NCBI RefSeq assembly: GCF_047495875.1
Contig: NC_092463.1
Location: 9,496,622 to 9,560,621 of the forward strand
Reading direction: 5' to 3'
Source of the DNA: Pithys albifrons albifrons
Lineage: Eukaryota; Chordata; Aves; Passeriformes; Thamnophilidae
Length of the DNA: 64,000 bases
Shown here: one piece after another, positions 1-13,600 of the stretch
Layout of the letters: every line of letters begins with the position of its first letter
Position numbering within the stretch: the first letter of the stretch is position 1
Program-made: the position numbers and the translations under genes
Notes under the pieces: model-generated
The model's database searches: none
What the model saw: the letters and a program-made list of their open reading frames with translations, nothing else
What the model was told of the DNA's origin: nothing

Positions 1-3000
1 CTGGAACTAGGTGAAGCTGATGCAGGTGAAAAATAGTTACATCTTCTTTGATGAGGTGATGAAAAGCGATATTTTGAAATGCGTATGCAGGAGACATTTA
101 GCATGGGACAAAATGTTAGGGAAACTTCCCAGTCTGACCATTCACTAGACCCTCTGGCAGTCACACTCCCAAGGTCAGAGACTTGAACTGCTGGGACTGG
201 AGCCCCTTCACAGCCAGTGGCTCCAATGAGCCAGTCGATGCCCTACTTTACTTTCCACATGTCCCAGTCACACACAGCTAGACCAGGTTTCCTTACCACT
301 TTGGCCTCAGGCTTTTCATAGCAGCTTCTCAGATGTTTGGTTCCATAAAACCACTTATTCATGGCACAGTAACACAGAAAGAGACCAAGCTGATGCCTCT
401 GAGGAGGGACCCCAACGAAAGAACCCCTATGTTTATATGCCCTCACAGGCTCTCCAAGCCAAGTCTAGCTCTTTCTCTTGAGTCTTCAGCTCCTGTCACC
501 TCTCTGTATCCATCCACCTCACCAGCATCACTGATCTTCATGTCCTTTATTATTCCAAAGGTCAGCAATTCCCAGCTCCTGCTGTGTCTCTGTGTCCACT
601 CACCTGATTACCTGGCAACCCATCTTTCATGTCCTTTGTTATCCCAAAGGTTGGCAGTTCACGGCCTTGTTTGGGGGTCCCATCCAGAGCATAATCTGCA
701 TTTCAATCTACATCTCAGTCTGCATCTTGTCCAGATGTGTTCCTCAACAAAAAGGTAGAGGTTAGAGAAGAAATTTGAGGCATAGTTTTACCAGGCAGGA
801 CCAATGGTATTAAGGAGCTGTATTTCTTCTAAAGCTCCTAAAGCTTAAAAAGTACAGTCTATCTGACAGGCATTGCCATATTTGAGAAGTACTGAGCGTG
901 TAGTCCACTGAAATCCATCACAGCCAAGTAGACCTTTGATTTCAAGTAGTCTTTGGGAAGCGTTTTCTATGTCATTCGAACAAAGATCCATTTTTTCAGG
1001 AAAAGCAGAGAGCAGGCTTGCTACAACACAAGATACACGGAGAGGCTTGTGTACTTCTCCCTGAGTGTAGCCCACTTGCTCACTTGATATAAATTTAATC
1101 GTTAAACATGCCATTATTTTTTATTAAAATAATAACATCTTCCAGGCAATCAAGATGAGTTTCTTGAGACTCAGCAGTTTTACCAGTTTATTTATGGTAA
1201 CATCAAAGTATGGGCACTCTCATTACAGTCTGTAAATAACCAGGACTATGTCCTTGATCGGTGAAATATTAGAGTGTTGTATGAGTGGGTGTGTCTGGCT
1301 GTTACTCCTGGGAGGCCATAAACTGCACAGAAAGTGTTTACCTTTTTTTAAAATTTTTAAAATTTATTTTAGTATATTTGTTAATACAGTCATCCTTTAC
1401 TGATGAGGTATCTATCATGGTCTGCTGGTCTTTTATACTATCTTCTGTAACACCTTAAACTGAACCTGAAGAAATCCTCAGTCTGCACAGCCTGATGGTT
1501 CTCTGCATGTTTAATTCCTCAAAGAAATCCATGCAAAGCAGAAGGACACAACCCATTACATTTTATGGCATTAAATGATGGAGAAAGGGTGTCAGGGAAA
1601 AGAACAATAGTTTGATGGTGAAGTTCTGTTGCATACCACTTCAGTTCAACTCTTATAGTGTTTTTCCACCCAGTGACAGACCAAAAACCTTGTGTACATC
1701 AGAGGTGTCTTGAAAGGAGGGATTTGAAGATGACAGCCAGCAGTGGTGGCTCTACAGCTGGTGAATTCTGTGAGAACTGTGAGCCAAACATGTATTCAAG
1801 GGTTTTGCAGTGACTGCCACACCTGCAAGGGATGGAGATTTCACTGCACAACTCTGAGCTCCCTTTGAAAAGGACACCCTATATGAAAGCCAAAGAACTG
1901 CAGATGCAAGATTTCTAGTGAGCCTGGGAAGCAGGGCCACATTGGAACTGTTCCATAGGTCACGTTGGCACCCAATAAGTGAGGACATAAAATAAATCCT
2001 AAATATCCATGTCTGCCTGACTAGGAGACAAAACTGTGCCTATGTGGTACTATAAACAGAGCAAATGAATTTCAGTTACTGCCCTTGGACTGACATGTTC
2101 TGTCATAGGTAGGTGCAGTCATCATGGTACTGTGTTAAGCTAATCTGTTCCTCTTGTGCACAGTACATATACATGAGCAGGAGCATTTGGGCTCTCAATC
2201 ATCTCATCTCCAAGGATGAGGAGTTCTCATAGCATGGTTTACTTGACTAGACCCAGTAATTAGCCATCACATATTTGCAAATGTTCATCACTTAAATGTT
2301 TATTAATTTTTCATCATTTATCCATGGAGACGAGATATTAGGTGTAGAAATGTGCAATCCATTGCCAAAATATTCATCCTGTCAACACACTGTCTGTGAT
2401 ACTTACATTTGTGATTCATGGGTGAGTAAAATTAAGACTTTTGTGTGAGAGAGGTTTGTGGACAAAGGCTTGGTTTGATGTGAGAGCTTCTTTGGGAAAT
2501 GAGATATGAAGCTTCTGCCACTCCTTAGCAGACCGCCAGTACATGAATATTTGTGTGTCCTCTATCCTCAGAGTTCCACAAGTATTTGCAGTTTTGCCTT
2601 TAGCTAGTGCTTCATTTTAGCATTTCTCCAAACATTGAATGTCCTGAACAAATACATTGACACAATTCAGCCTGCTACCAAATCACTCCCACTTTATAGA
2701 GAAGTATAAATGCTTATATTATTATTCTTTCATTTCTGACCTCTTTCTCTATATTTTTATTCTCATTTAGATGTTCTTACACAATGACATGTGCTAAGTG
2801 TTCCCTTCAGCATCTGAATGTCAAGATAACCTGAGGTTAAATTATAGCTTGCTAAAGGGTATCCTTGAACCATGTGATGTTATGCTTCCATTTCTTTCTT
2901 GCTAGGGGTGGGGGTAGGGGGCAGAGGGAGGAGAAAGAGGTTTAGTGGTAGCATTTAACAATATATCTAGATTCTAGCTTTGTGATTTTGCTCTTTATTC

Positions 3001-5126
3001 ACACTCTTACTTAAGGTGTGTGCCATGCTTGTGTGTCTGTTAAACAACATCTGAAGAAGTTGGAATATATTAGCATTTTAAGTACCATGAAAATGTAGCG
3101 GGTACCATCTGGGACTCTGCAAATTGTAATATGAAGAAACAAGTTATATTTAAAAGCTGCATTTAATGTTTGGAATAAAATCTGTGTTTTCTTAACGGCT
3201 GAGAACAAAACATTTTCTAAAACAAGGTTTAGCTGCCTGGGCTCTCTCTGGCGGCCCAATGCTGCATAAAAGGAAGGAGAGTCCCACTTAACATAGTTTT
3301 TCTCCCTTGATAAGAAGAAAAGTCTTGAGGGCTTTTTTTGTATGCTTGCTTTCTCACTCTGTAGGCAATGCCAAGAACTCGTGCTGTTCTCTAAAGAAAC
3401 ACCCCAAAACCAAAAAAGCACACCAAATCTCCCACCCCCCACCCCCCCAGTTTCAGAGGAATTTACTGGGAAACACTCCATTTTTCTAATTCTTATTTTA
3501 ATGTTCACTTGCCCAGGGCTACTCATCAAGCCTCTCCACCTTGTCTGACACATCTGGGGAGCAGGCACTCTCCTGTGAGCAGCCCACTTTTCTCAGTAAA
3601 TCATTTCACTTCTCTTTTCTGTGCTAGTGATTGATTTTGTCCTGATTTTACTTACCTGCCAAACGAGTGTTTTGCTATTTCACTCAGAGTTACAAGCATG
3701 GAAATTGCAGTATTAGAAAAAAAATGGCATGTGAAATTTAGACCAAGTTAGTTAAGAAGCTTCTCTACTCTAGTGCTTTCTTATGAGCTTTTTCAGAGCT
3801 GCGTTTCAGGGTCGTTGCAAAGGATCCACATTAAACATTTTGCCTTGGCCAGTCTCAAGATGATCCAAAGTGAAAAGCATAATGCCCAGATTAATGGAGG
3901 ATGGGTTATTCTGCTCTTGGTATTAGATTTACATACACCTTGGATTATTAACACACAGAGCATTCTGGACATGATCATTCAATGCTAATTATGATGAGTG
4001 GGGGCTCTGAACATGTTCCTCATTTCACTCACGATTGATTTCCATGGTGTTTGAGCATGTGCTTAGAGTCAGGCATACTGTAATGTGCTGCTAAGCTTAA
4101 TCCCTCAGAATTCCTAGGGCAGGTTTCTATGAAAAATGTCACACACAGTACACGGCAAGATGGCAAAGCAAGAAAGTTTTATTGCCAGATTACAGAGTGT
4201 CAACACAGGTCTTGCAGGTCTTACTATATCTCTAGCCAAAGAAAACTTTGTACTATGGAACATCACTACACAGTCTTGCTGTCTGCATCAAGATATACGT
4301 GCCACTGCTCTGGCTTTGGAGGTCATCTGGGAAGTATGGGATGGATCTGCTCGTGTGAGGCAAGAGTTGGAAATGGATTCTGGGCTGTCCAACAGGGGAA
4401 GTAGCTGGGAAAGAATAAAGGAGATGGCCTGGCTGTTACTGACCAGTCCTCTTGTTTCTGAACTGGGCTAAACACAAATTCAGTGCTGAAGAAGTCTCCA
4501 AAGAGTCCTCTTTTCTGTTTCAGTGCTGGTTAAGGTTATGGGGCATAGTTTGTTCCTTCAGGGAAATGGATATAGGCTTGCTGAGAGTAGATTAAAGGTT
4601 GACAAGATGCAGTTTCCTGCAGGCTCCATTTTCACTTCTACGTATGTAATTGGTAAATCAAGGGTCTTGTTGCTTTAAAGCAAAACAGTACATCCAGGAG
4701 GACAAACTCTAAATAATGAATAATAAGAATAATGTTATTGAACAGCTGCAACACTGCAGTGAGTACTTAAATGTCAGCTTTAAAAACCTATATGACAAAT
4801 ATATCTTCTCTCAGACAGAATTTTTACCTTAATGGTCTCTAATGAAAAATATAGCTAAAGGATTTATAATTACAGTTGCACATTTAAGAAAGATTTACAA
4901 GTATCAGTGTATCTACTGAGCTGAAAGAAAATCCATTAAGTTTTGTCCCCTAAAAATGGCTGCTGCCTTCCCTGTTCCTAAATAAACTAATATGAGTAGA
5001 TGTTTTTCCTGTGAACATTCATTAAATGCTCATCAAGCATAATCTAAGTGACAGCAGGGCTTGAAGACACAAATCACTCTCATGTATCCTCACACTGGAT
5101 CATTCATTTAAATATGTACATGTCTC
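1..5126. other. gene-free unique sequence
   Basis: AT-rich unique DNA with no recognisable exon, RNA gene or young repeat on either strand. The longest open frame here is 185 codons on the minus strand at 3011-3568. It has no recognisable domain and overlaps C-rich and T-rich runs on the plus strand, so I treat it as chance. A G-quadruplex motif at 2905-2928 is listed separately. A C-rich run near 3430-3449 has three C tracts of 3, 6 and 7 and could form a quadruplex on the minus strand. Confidence 0.6.
2905..2928 (+). other. G-quadruplex motif
   Basis: Four G runs (G4, G5, G5, G3) are separated by loops of 1, 2 and 4 bases (T, TA, CAGA). This meets the usual G3+ with loops 1-7 rule on the plus strand. 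No gene or promoter is visible beside it, so no function is assigned. Confidence 0.6.
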
Positions 5127-5151
5127 TTCTTTTTTCTTTTTTTTTTTTTTT
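5127..5151 (+). repeat. T-rich low-complexity tract
   Basis: A polypyrimidine, mostly T, run within AT-rich sequence. It could be the remnant of an oligo-A tail on the minus strand, but no retroelement body is recognisable next to it. Confidence 0.7.
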
Positions 5152-8100
5152 ATAATGATGCCTTTCTGTTGCAAGAAAAGATGTTTGATTGCTCTTTACA
5201 GGTAAAATTCTTTTACTCCTTTTAAAAATCATTAACATAATAGAAGAGTGACATTTCTCCATTTAAATGATGCACTAATATGACAGAGGATTTTAAAATA
5301 CATTTTTGCGCTTTTTCTCTTAAGGGAAATAATTATTTAAAAAATCCTGCCTGAAACCTAAAGGATGTTATTGCCTCCCTCCCCCAGATAAACTTCTATT
5401 TACAAGGAAAACCTGAATAAAAATGAAATTCTTTAGTATACAGAGGATGGAGAAAACTAGATAAATTGAATGAAAGTGGACTATTAAAGGAAATTAGGAG
5501 CATATTGTTGCTTTTTTGAAAAGTCTCAAACATTATTTGTAAGCCTTTTAAATCAGCTGATTGTTGGCAGAAGAATGAAATGAGGTAGGACAGAGATGCA
5601 AAAAGCAGGCTCCAAACGCATTGCTATATTCATCAGACTTGAAATGGAGGCAATAGCACAACTTATCCTAAAGGGAAAATGAGGCAGGAAGGAACATTGT
5701 CTGATGTAAGAAAAAGATCATATATAAATTCCATTTAGAAGTCAGGCTGTCATTGCCCTAAATCAGTTGCTTGGTAAAAGGGAGGGAGTTGTTTCAGCAA
5801 AATTTCTCCAGGTGTTATTGCACTCATGGGAGTTGGATGCAAAGCCAGAGGAGACTTTTCCCTGAAATGGGAGCAACTAATCAATGCATCCATTGCTTGA
5901 ATGATATCAGTCTCCAGTGCAGCATATACATTATCATGTTTGCAGAGATGCTGTTGTTAATGCCCCCAGCACCATGGAGTTATTAATCCTAAAGCCCAGC
6001 TGCCTAACCAGTGGAAGCCTGTCTAAGACTGCACAGTGTCTTGGGTGTCTCCTCATCGAAGGTCCATCCTGAGGTAATGATAAAACTGCAGGGTTGCAAA
6101 GTCTCCTGCCTGCTCCAAGGATTGCTGGATGTGGAAGAATCTTCCTTGCATAGGAGGGGTAGAAATTGTGGGCAACCACTAATTTAAAGATTTGTATGAA
6201 GACACCTAAGCCCGCTGCAGACACAGGACTGCTGAACTAGGTACTGATATAGAGTCACTGGTTAGCTGTAAAAGACACATATTTATACTTATCAGAGTAC
6301 AGGTGTCTATATCCAATGAGTCCGTCACTCCATTTTGCATCCCTCTCCAATGCTCCCCCCCAGGGAGGAGCAGTACATCAGCAAAGCACACAAATCAATG
6401 TTACCAATGTCTTTCTTGGCATTCACTTACTCTCTTGATAGTGGCTTTTTCCCTCTCCATGGATCACTTTACTATAATTTAAAGTCATCATACACCATCA
6501 TCTATTTGCATTCCTGCAGTTTAGTGTCTTTCAGAGGTTGTGTGTAAAGCAGATTCAATTCACAGGTGTAGCTTAAACAGTTATGGATCAGATCCAATTC
6601 TCAGGGACATCCATTGGGACATTTCTGCGAGCTCAATTCACTCTGCAAAAGGCAAACAGCATGGTCAAGAGGATGTGATGCTGAATATGATGATTTACCT
6701 GTCACTGACCTCAGGACCAAGGTATCAGTCCTTATTTTCTTATCTGATCTGGTGTCTCTCAGGAGAATTCTGTGTTCATCATGATTCTGTTCACTTCTCC
6801 TTGAAACATGCCACATTAACTTGCAAAGAAGGTACGTGGGCTGGAGATTAAAATGAGTTTGTAGGGCATCCATACAATATTAGCAGTGGAGGGCACAATT
6901 CTGCTTTTAATTCAATGACAGCAAAGCTGAGCCTGCTGGGATTATGACACACCACTTCAATATAAAAAGAAGATATACCTGAAATGTGTAAAAATCTTTG
7001 TCTGGATTCTACAGAAAATAGGAGTGATTATATCCGGTATTTTGCTGCTTGGGAGAAACCCATCTCCCTGTTCCAATAAGCAGTGGTATCTTATAATTAG
7101 AAAGCAGCTGACTCTGTCTGTCTTGAAGAGCTAATATGGTAAAACAGGATTTCTGATTGCTTCAGAAAATAGCCAGCAGTATGAGCAGTGATGTGAGAAC
7201 CAAAACCGTCTGGCTCTCTAACAGAGACAGAGTCTTTCTTCCTACATGAGTGTAAATGCAGCTTAGTGTCCTCAGCCTTTTCTCTCTTCTACAGAATTTG
7301 CTATAGCTGAGAGGCCAGATGCCCCCTGATTGTACTCCAGGATTGTTAACATGGTTTGTGGATACAGGTCATTGACAGAGATAATGTAATAACTAAATAC
7401 ACAAAGTACTTCCCAAGCTGGTCTTTACATGAGTTGCACCACTGCTCATGGGTTCCAACATGCATTTCTTCTCCTGTTCATCATTTTTGCTGTCTGATTT
7501 CCACACATTGAGCAGTGCGCTACAGGGACAAGGGCTTATGGTCCCTTCAGCTGCCTGCACCCCAACTCCACCTGCATGATGGAAATGAAGGCCTTTCCCT
7601 GGCACATTAGAAGTTGCAAGGTGACACTTTTAGCAGGCTATATCATGCAATTATTTCCTTTGGTTGAGAGGCTTACAGGAGGAGATTCTCATTAACCCCA
7701 CCATATCGGAATATGACAAGGTGTGGTAGTTTTGGCACAAGGCTGTGAATCTGTCTGCTCTTCTATGAAAATGGAAATAGTGGTACAGGGACTAAATTCT
7801 TTTAATTGGATGTTTACCATGTTTGCTATCAGTTGTTTGTTGAGAGAGTTCAAGTGTTCCTCAAGCATGTTGATTAAAAGATATTTATCAATCATGTTTC
7901 CTTTTCTGCAGACAGCATTTGCAATAGCTGCTGCATAGCTCAAGAGCATATTCTGTCAGCCTGGTACATAGATTTATTATGCTGGTGTCTGGATCTGCAC
8001 TTCCACACCCTGGCTGAGAATCAATATGTGCAACCCACCAGCTAGTCATTCCAGCAATTATGATAACCTTGTAAACCAATAGACTGAGGAGTGGTTTGCT

Positions 8101-11100
8101 GTTACTGTTTTCTGAGACACCAGAAGACATCCTCCTCTTTAAGTGTTTTACAATTACTTAAATAATCAGCAGACTTCCCTGAGAAAGGATCTGTGAGGAG
8201 CACAAACCAGCCCTGGATACTGTTTGTGCTGCAAGGCTGCGAAACTCTACAGCTGCATGACTGGGGTCAGTTCACAGTCACAACAGCAAGACCCTACAGC
8301 TAATTTCTGCTAAGTTTTCTGCAATACCCTTGACAGTGGCCAAGCATCTGGTGTGCTCTGCTTGTCATGCAAACCATAATCATATCACTGTGCCTTGTGC
8401 CTCCTTGTCTAACATACTATCCTAGTCGCTCTTGCCAGATATGCAGGGTCCTGCTCTTTCCTTGCCTGACACAGACAATCATGTCCACTTGGGAGTCTGT
8501 GAGGGATTGGAATCCCTGCAGTAATGGCACTACTGTTTCCTAAATCATCTGTTTCATGGGTGGTTGATCCACACTGCAATTCATATGGGAAAGTGGGTGC
8601 AGACATCCCATGTCCTCTGCTGACCTCCTGCTGCATCTGGACTGATATATTGTGCAGTATGGCAGTGGGTATTTTCTGGGTCTGAGGTCTGTGCTACCTT
8701 GTGCTTCATCAGCAGGTTGTGCAAATGTGGGCTGGATCACATTGATTGTTTTAGCAAAGAGTAAATTCTGGGACTGATGAGCAAGTGATGAGAAAATATT
8801 CAGAATCTCCCACTGAAAGGTGGGAGCCGGTACAGTCTCTGAAAAAAAAAATGATGGGAGTGTGCTGTTGTACTGACTGTAACTGAGGGTGCAATAATAA
8901 CACATTGGGCATTAGTATCAAATGAAGATTTTGGGATGCGAGTGAACAGAATGATCTGTGAAGGAACACTAAATGTTGGGAGCAGAGAGGAAAGCCCAGC
9001 AGCCTCCAGAGGCTATGGGAGATAGCTGAAAGCATCAGCTTGACCTATGTGTCCTGCAGGAATTTTTTCAGAAGGGTAAGAAAGAGGGATGACCTTGTGG
9101 AGTTCCTCCAGCATACAAATAAATAGCCTTGCTTTGCAGTACTTCACCCAAGATGATTGAGCTTCAAGTGTAAAGATGAAACAAAAAAAGAAGAAACAAT
9201 GGAATATATTGCACTAAAATATCAAATCCCAGTGACAAGTCAGGTGTAGTTCAGTGCCTTCTTGGCCTTTTGATGCACTGTAATTATCACACAGGGAAGA
9301 TAAAAGCACTTCTCAGTGTTTTGGGAACAAATCATAAAGAGGCAAGAAATGACACTTCTGCCTTTGGGCCATATTCCTTGCTGTTTCTAAAGGTGAAACA
9401 TGATTGAGAAAAAGGAACCTCCATCTGTTCCTCCCAACACATTATTCATTTGCTATCTTTGCATGAAAACTATTAGTACTTTCTCAGATTTTGGAATATG
9501 CTTCCCCCTTCTCAGTGTCCCAGAAAAAAAAGTGACATATCACTAGGCAGCAAACAGTACAAAACAGCCTGTACAGCTGTGAGAGCTGGTTGGGAGACAA
9601 TTTGGTGCCTCCATGGTATTCTGTGGATTTGGAGCCTGAATAAACAGAAGAATGAAAGAATACAGGTTTGCAACTTCAAATTATAATTTCTAGGGATAAT
9701 TGTGAAATCACTTCTGTTTTGCAGAACTGAAAACACACCCACTCAAAGTGAAACTTGTTGAGGGAAATTTTTGTCTGGAATGGCAATGGAACAGCCATAG
9801 ATATAGTTATCAACTTTTTTATTCACTTACAGTGATTTTAGTAAGTTAAAAACATTGATATTGGATTGTTTCTCAAGAAGTGCCCTGCACTTTAAATATG
9901 TATTTATATATGCACTTTACATTATAGTCTAATATAATGTAATATGTATACAATATCTTTTGGCAAAATATTGTTAATGATTCTTTAACTAGCTTGAAAT
10001 TTGAAACAAGACTATGGTGGATTATTTTATTATTAATGACTGATGTTTTTTACCTGCTCTAGTCAATTCTTTCCATTAGGCAAATGAAACAGATTTGTAA
10101 TCCACTAAAGTCTATGAGATTTTGTGGTTGTGCTTTTTCCTCCAGTGCAGATAGTATCATCTCAAATTAGTTTTCATTCTCTACCACCTGATGAGCTTTT
10201 TATAACTAGTGAGACAAATTGCAGGGTGGTTTCTCTTGCTGTGTGAACAAATAAACAATTCAAGAGCAATATGAGGTTTGCTTTAAAACTTGCCTTACAG
10301 GCAAATGTGTACATCACTGAGTTTTTACACCATCAGGATACCAGGATAAATCATTGCATGGGATTTCTACTATTACTTACCCAGCTTCACCTCCATTTCT
10401 AGAAGTTTCAGCATTGTGCTCCCTTGTCATTTGATGGCATCAAAACTATTTTCCCATCTTCATCTTCTAAAAATCACCTGCCATGAGCTCAGTACTTCTC
10501 TTGAGTATGGTTGTTCTTGCCCTGCAATTTGCCATTGGTCCAAGGTTTCCTTTCTAAAAGTGCCCAAGTGTGGGCACCTCTACCTCAAAGGCAGCATTTT
10601 CCTAGTGCTTACTCAATGCTTTTACATGGATAGGGCACTGGTCACATGCTCTCAGAGCTATATCCCTGCAGGATTATTTCAGGCTCTGCATTTCTATCCG
10701 AACTAAGGATGCATAAGCTTTAAGCACAGATTCTCTTCAGGAATGAGGTGGGAAGAAGAGCGTTCTTGGGACCTCTGCCACAAGGCACTTGTATTGCATC
10801 ATTAACTGAATGAATTCTTTTCTTCTCATTTCTTTCAACTGATGGAGATGTCTATGGATAAACTATATTTTTCTGTCAAAGCTCTGTGTTTTCAAATATC
10901 TCATGGATTTTCACTTCCCAATGAGCTTTTGTTGTCTCATGGCCAGCTCCTAATCCAGATCTACTGACTTCGCAGGGCTGAATAGATTAGGAATTGAAAA
11001 GGCTGCTCCAGAACTTGAGAAGGCATTTTCTGGGATGACCCAATGAGTGCAGATGTAGCAGATTTCCACCCTCTGCAGTCCAAGCAAAGACTGTCTCCTA

Positions 11101-12135
11101 CACAGTATACAAAGGTACCAGCCCTTGTTACAGCAGTGAGAGTCTCTACCTCCATTACCCTCTATCGCTGTGTAAGTTTTGGTCAGAAAACTTTCTTCTA
11201 GGGAGATTTAGCATGTTAGTTTGAATGTATTGGTTCCTCCACAGCTGAAGAGGTCTGAAATCATCTCTTTGTGCTGTTAATCAGCAGGGGTTTGCTGGAG
11301 CTGTTACGCCCTGTGACTGCGATGATGCGATATCCAGTGAAAGGCTAAGTTTCTAGTTCTCCCTTAATGAAAAGCATGCAGTGTGTAATGGTAGTATAAA
11401 AAAGTGCTGAGGGCTGATCTTTATTATTGCTGGCTTGGAGTTTTTATGTGCAATGCCCAGTAAAATCTACCAACCATGGACCCTTGTGGTCAGTTCAGCT
11501 GAGGGCCAACCCGAACAACCATCACAGGAATAACAGGGTGACAGCACAAGCACGAAGAGCTGAGAAGTCACAAAGCCCCAGCTGCCACCTTCTGTAACAT
11601 TTCTGTACCACAGAACAAACTCATCTCAAGCTCAATGTGCCTCTTTGTGAACAGATATGTGAAATGGGAATTTTCATGTGAATTGCTGTCAGTGACCATG
11701 GAAATAACCAGAGCTTGCAACAGAACAAGGGAATGTCAGGTGTTTTCAAGGGAAATCAATCTACAGATTGATGGATGAGTTTTGGGAGGATAAATTGTTA
11801 AGCTCATGAAGATGAAAGTCTTTATTTTCACAGGTACAAAGTTTAAGTAGCTATTTTTAATTCATAGTTATGAACTACAAAACAGCAGCAAGCACCATGC
11901 TATGTGTAACCTAATAATCTGCTTTAAAACAAATGTAAGGCAACACCAATTAAGGACATGTTTTTTAATGAATAGCTGCTCAGCCAGGTAAAAAACCATG
12001 TAGCATATTGTGCCATCCATTTTAAGTAGAACTTCACACAGACCTTCAAAGGCAGGTTCTGCCTAACAAATGGATGGGGCGATGTATCTCTATTTTACAA
12101 GGCAAGAGGGAATAGTGTGGGCAATGTATGATCTG
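5152..12135. other. gene-free unique sequence
   Basis: About 7 kb with no supported gene. Open frames stay at or below about 121 codons, overlap one another on both strands, and show no domain or consistent codon bias. I see no LTR, CR1 tail or tRNA-like head. Ancient, highly diverged repeats could remain undetected by eye. Confidence 0.55.
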
Positions 12136-12161
12136 CATGTGTGTGCGTGCGTGTGCGTGCT
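12136..12161 (+). repeat. short TG/CG-rich microsatellite
   Basis: A short alternating purine-pyrimidine run of TGTG and TGCG units. It is Z-DNA-prone and of the kind common in vertebrate intergenic DNA. Confidence 0.7.
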
Positions 12162-13208
12162 CACAGTGTTGAAAGCACCAGATTAAGCTGAACTGATTAA
12201 ACAAGCTTACAATTGCATTACAGCAGACACTGTGATGAGAGCCAAAATATGATTGGCAAAATATACATGACATATTGTAAAACAGATAAAATGATAACAG
12301 CTTTTTACTGAAGAGCATCTGCTATTCAGTTGGGAAATTAGAGTAAAAGGCAACTGTTCTTATAAATCATAAAATGGCGTTGCCATCAAGAATTGCCTGC
12401 CATAATTTTTTTAAAGCACAATATAGTTGTTGCTCTTGCTTGTATGACACAAATTTACAGGCTTCAAATTTTTTCTCTGAATGTGCTAGATAGAAAAAAG
12501 TTTCTTTAACTGCACTTTAACACTAAGTTCTTTAAACCTTTTGCTCATTGACAGATTTGAGGACTGAAGCAGACTAACTGGATAAAATGACCTGACATTA
12601 GTGCATTTTGAATTTGTTCAGTGGAACTGTAGAAGAAAGGAGAGCAAATCTGATTACTCAGATGTTGGCTGAACCTCCTTCCATTCTTGTTGCAGTGATT
12701 TACCATTTATTCTGCAGGAGAGACTGCACACACAGACTGCGTTGCTTTGTGCTTTTATCTGCTGGGATTAGATATACTCTGACTGAACGCAATGACCTTC
12801 AGATGCTTCCATGGAAGAAGGTCTGTTTCTTAAGCCAAATAATTAACCACCTCAGGATGGATGTTGCCTCACTATCTATTGAATTGCTTCCACAGGGTGT
12901 AATGACTCACTACTTAATTGCTATGTAATTTTATTATTATCTGTAAAATGGTTTTCAGAAAGGAAAGAAATAATTGCAAACAGTCTGATGTAAACTGCCC
13001 TAGCTTTATTGACATGCCATAATCGTGCATTAGGTCAATGGCTCATGTAAATGTGTAACCTGAAAGGGCTGTCCTGATGTAAGAATAACTATGCAATTCC
13101 CTTACAGGAGCAAAATACATGACAAAGTATGAGACACGCAGTGCTATTTGTGGTCTAAGCTCTGATTTCATGATCAGACAAGCCATATCCAAATTGTTTG
13201 CTGTGCTG
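12162..13208. other. gene-free unique sequence
   Basis: Unique AT-rich sequence leading into the first arm of the inverted repeat. An open frame of 106 codons at 12608-12928 has no recognisable domain. The 74-codon minus-strand frame at 13043-13267 runs into arm 1 of the inverted repeat, and a plus-strand frame in arm 2 is antisense to it. Confidence 0.5.
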
Positions 13209-13312
13209 CCTTCTTTCTGATCTGTTCTGACTGTTCTGCTGCCTGCCAGGTCATGCAGTGGACACATATTTGTAGTCTACAATCTGCAATCAAAATAAAG
13301 CTTCACACATTC
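13209..13312 (+). repeat. inverted repeat arm 1 (104 bp)
   Basis: This is the exact reverse complement of 13490-13593. I compared all 104 bases and found no mismatch. It begins CCTTCTTTCTG and ends CACACATTC. Identity breaks at the first base outside each end. The absence of divergence means either recent formation or ongoing sequence exchange between arms. The arm does not resemble a known transposon terminus or LTR, and its content looks like ordinary unique DNA. Confidence 0.95.
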
Positions 13313-13489
13313 TCTTAAACACACATCTTACTGTAATTCACCTGTCCTGCCCCACACTACGCCTGCTTCAAATTACTGGCTATCCCATACTGTTTAGTTG
13401 TCTTTTTTTCTTTCTTCTAACTGGATCAGCTTAGGAAGTGCTTGAATGTATTAAGATGCTTATAGGATCATGCAGAAAGAAGGGATTCT
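13313..13489. other. 177-bp spacer between inverted arms
   Basis: This spacer separates the two 104-bp arms. It is unique sequence with a short T-rich run and no open frame of note. It ends with most of an 18-bp motif (13473-13490, CAGAAAGAAGGGATTCTG) that recurs at 13583-13600, across the far end of arm 2. Confidence 0.9.
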
Positions 13490-13593
13490 GAATGTGTGAA
13501 GCTTTATTTTGATTGCAGATTGTAGACTACAAATATGTGTCCACTGCATGACCTGGCAGGCAGCAGAACAGTCAGAACAGATCAGAAAGAAGG
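13490..13593 (-). repeat. inverted repeat arm 2 (104 bp)
   Basis: This is an inverted copy of 13209-13312 with 104 of 104 identity. It sits between two copies of an 18-bp direct repeat (13473-13490 and 13583-13600). That arrangement suggests arm 2 is the derived copy: a segment of inverted DNA inserted into a site that originally held one copy of the 18-mer. The last 11 bases of arm 2 (CAGAAAGAAGG) lie inside the second 18-mer, so there is 11 bp of homology at the return junction. This is inferred to be a template-switch product rather than a transposon. Confidence 0.9.
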
Positions 13594-13600
13594 GATTCTG

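Noticed and set aside
333..758. 141-codon plus-strand open frame
   Set aside because: Leucine/serine-rich composition from pyrimidine-rich DNA, with no domain or splice context. Two other unrelated frames in the window have the same length, consistent with chance.
3011..3568. 185-codon minus-strand open frame
   Set aside because: No recognisable domain. Its glycine-rich part comes from the C-rich run on the plus strand. The length is within chance expectation for a 64-kb six-frame scan.
4136..4471. 111-codon plus frame considered as a retroviral envelope remnant
   Set aside because: No envelope motif, no LTR or other retroviral sequence nearby, and an overlapping 91-codon frame is equally open.
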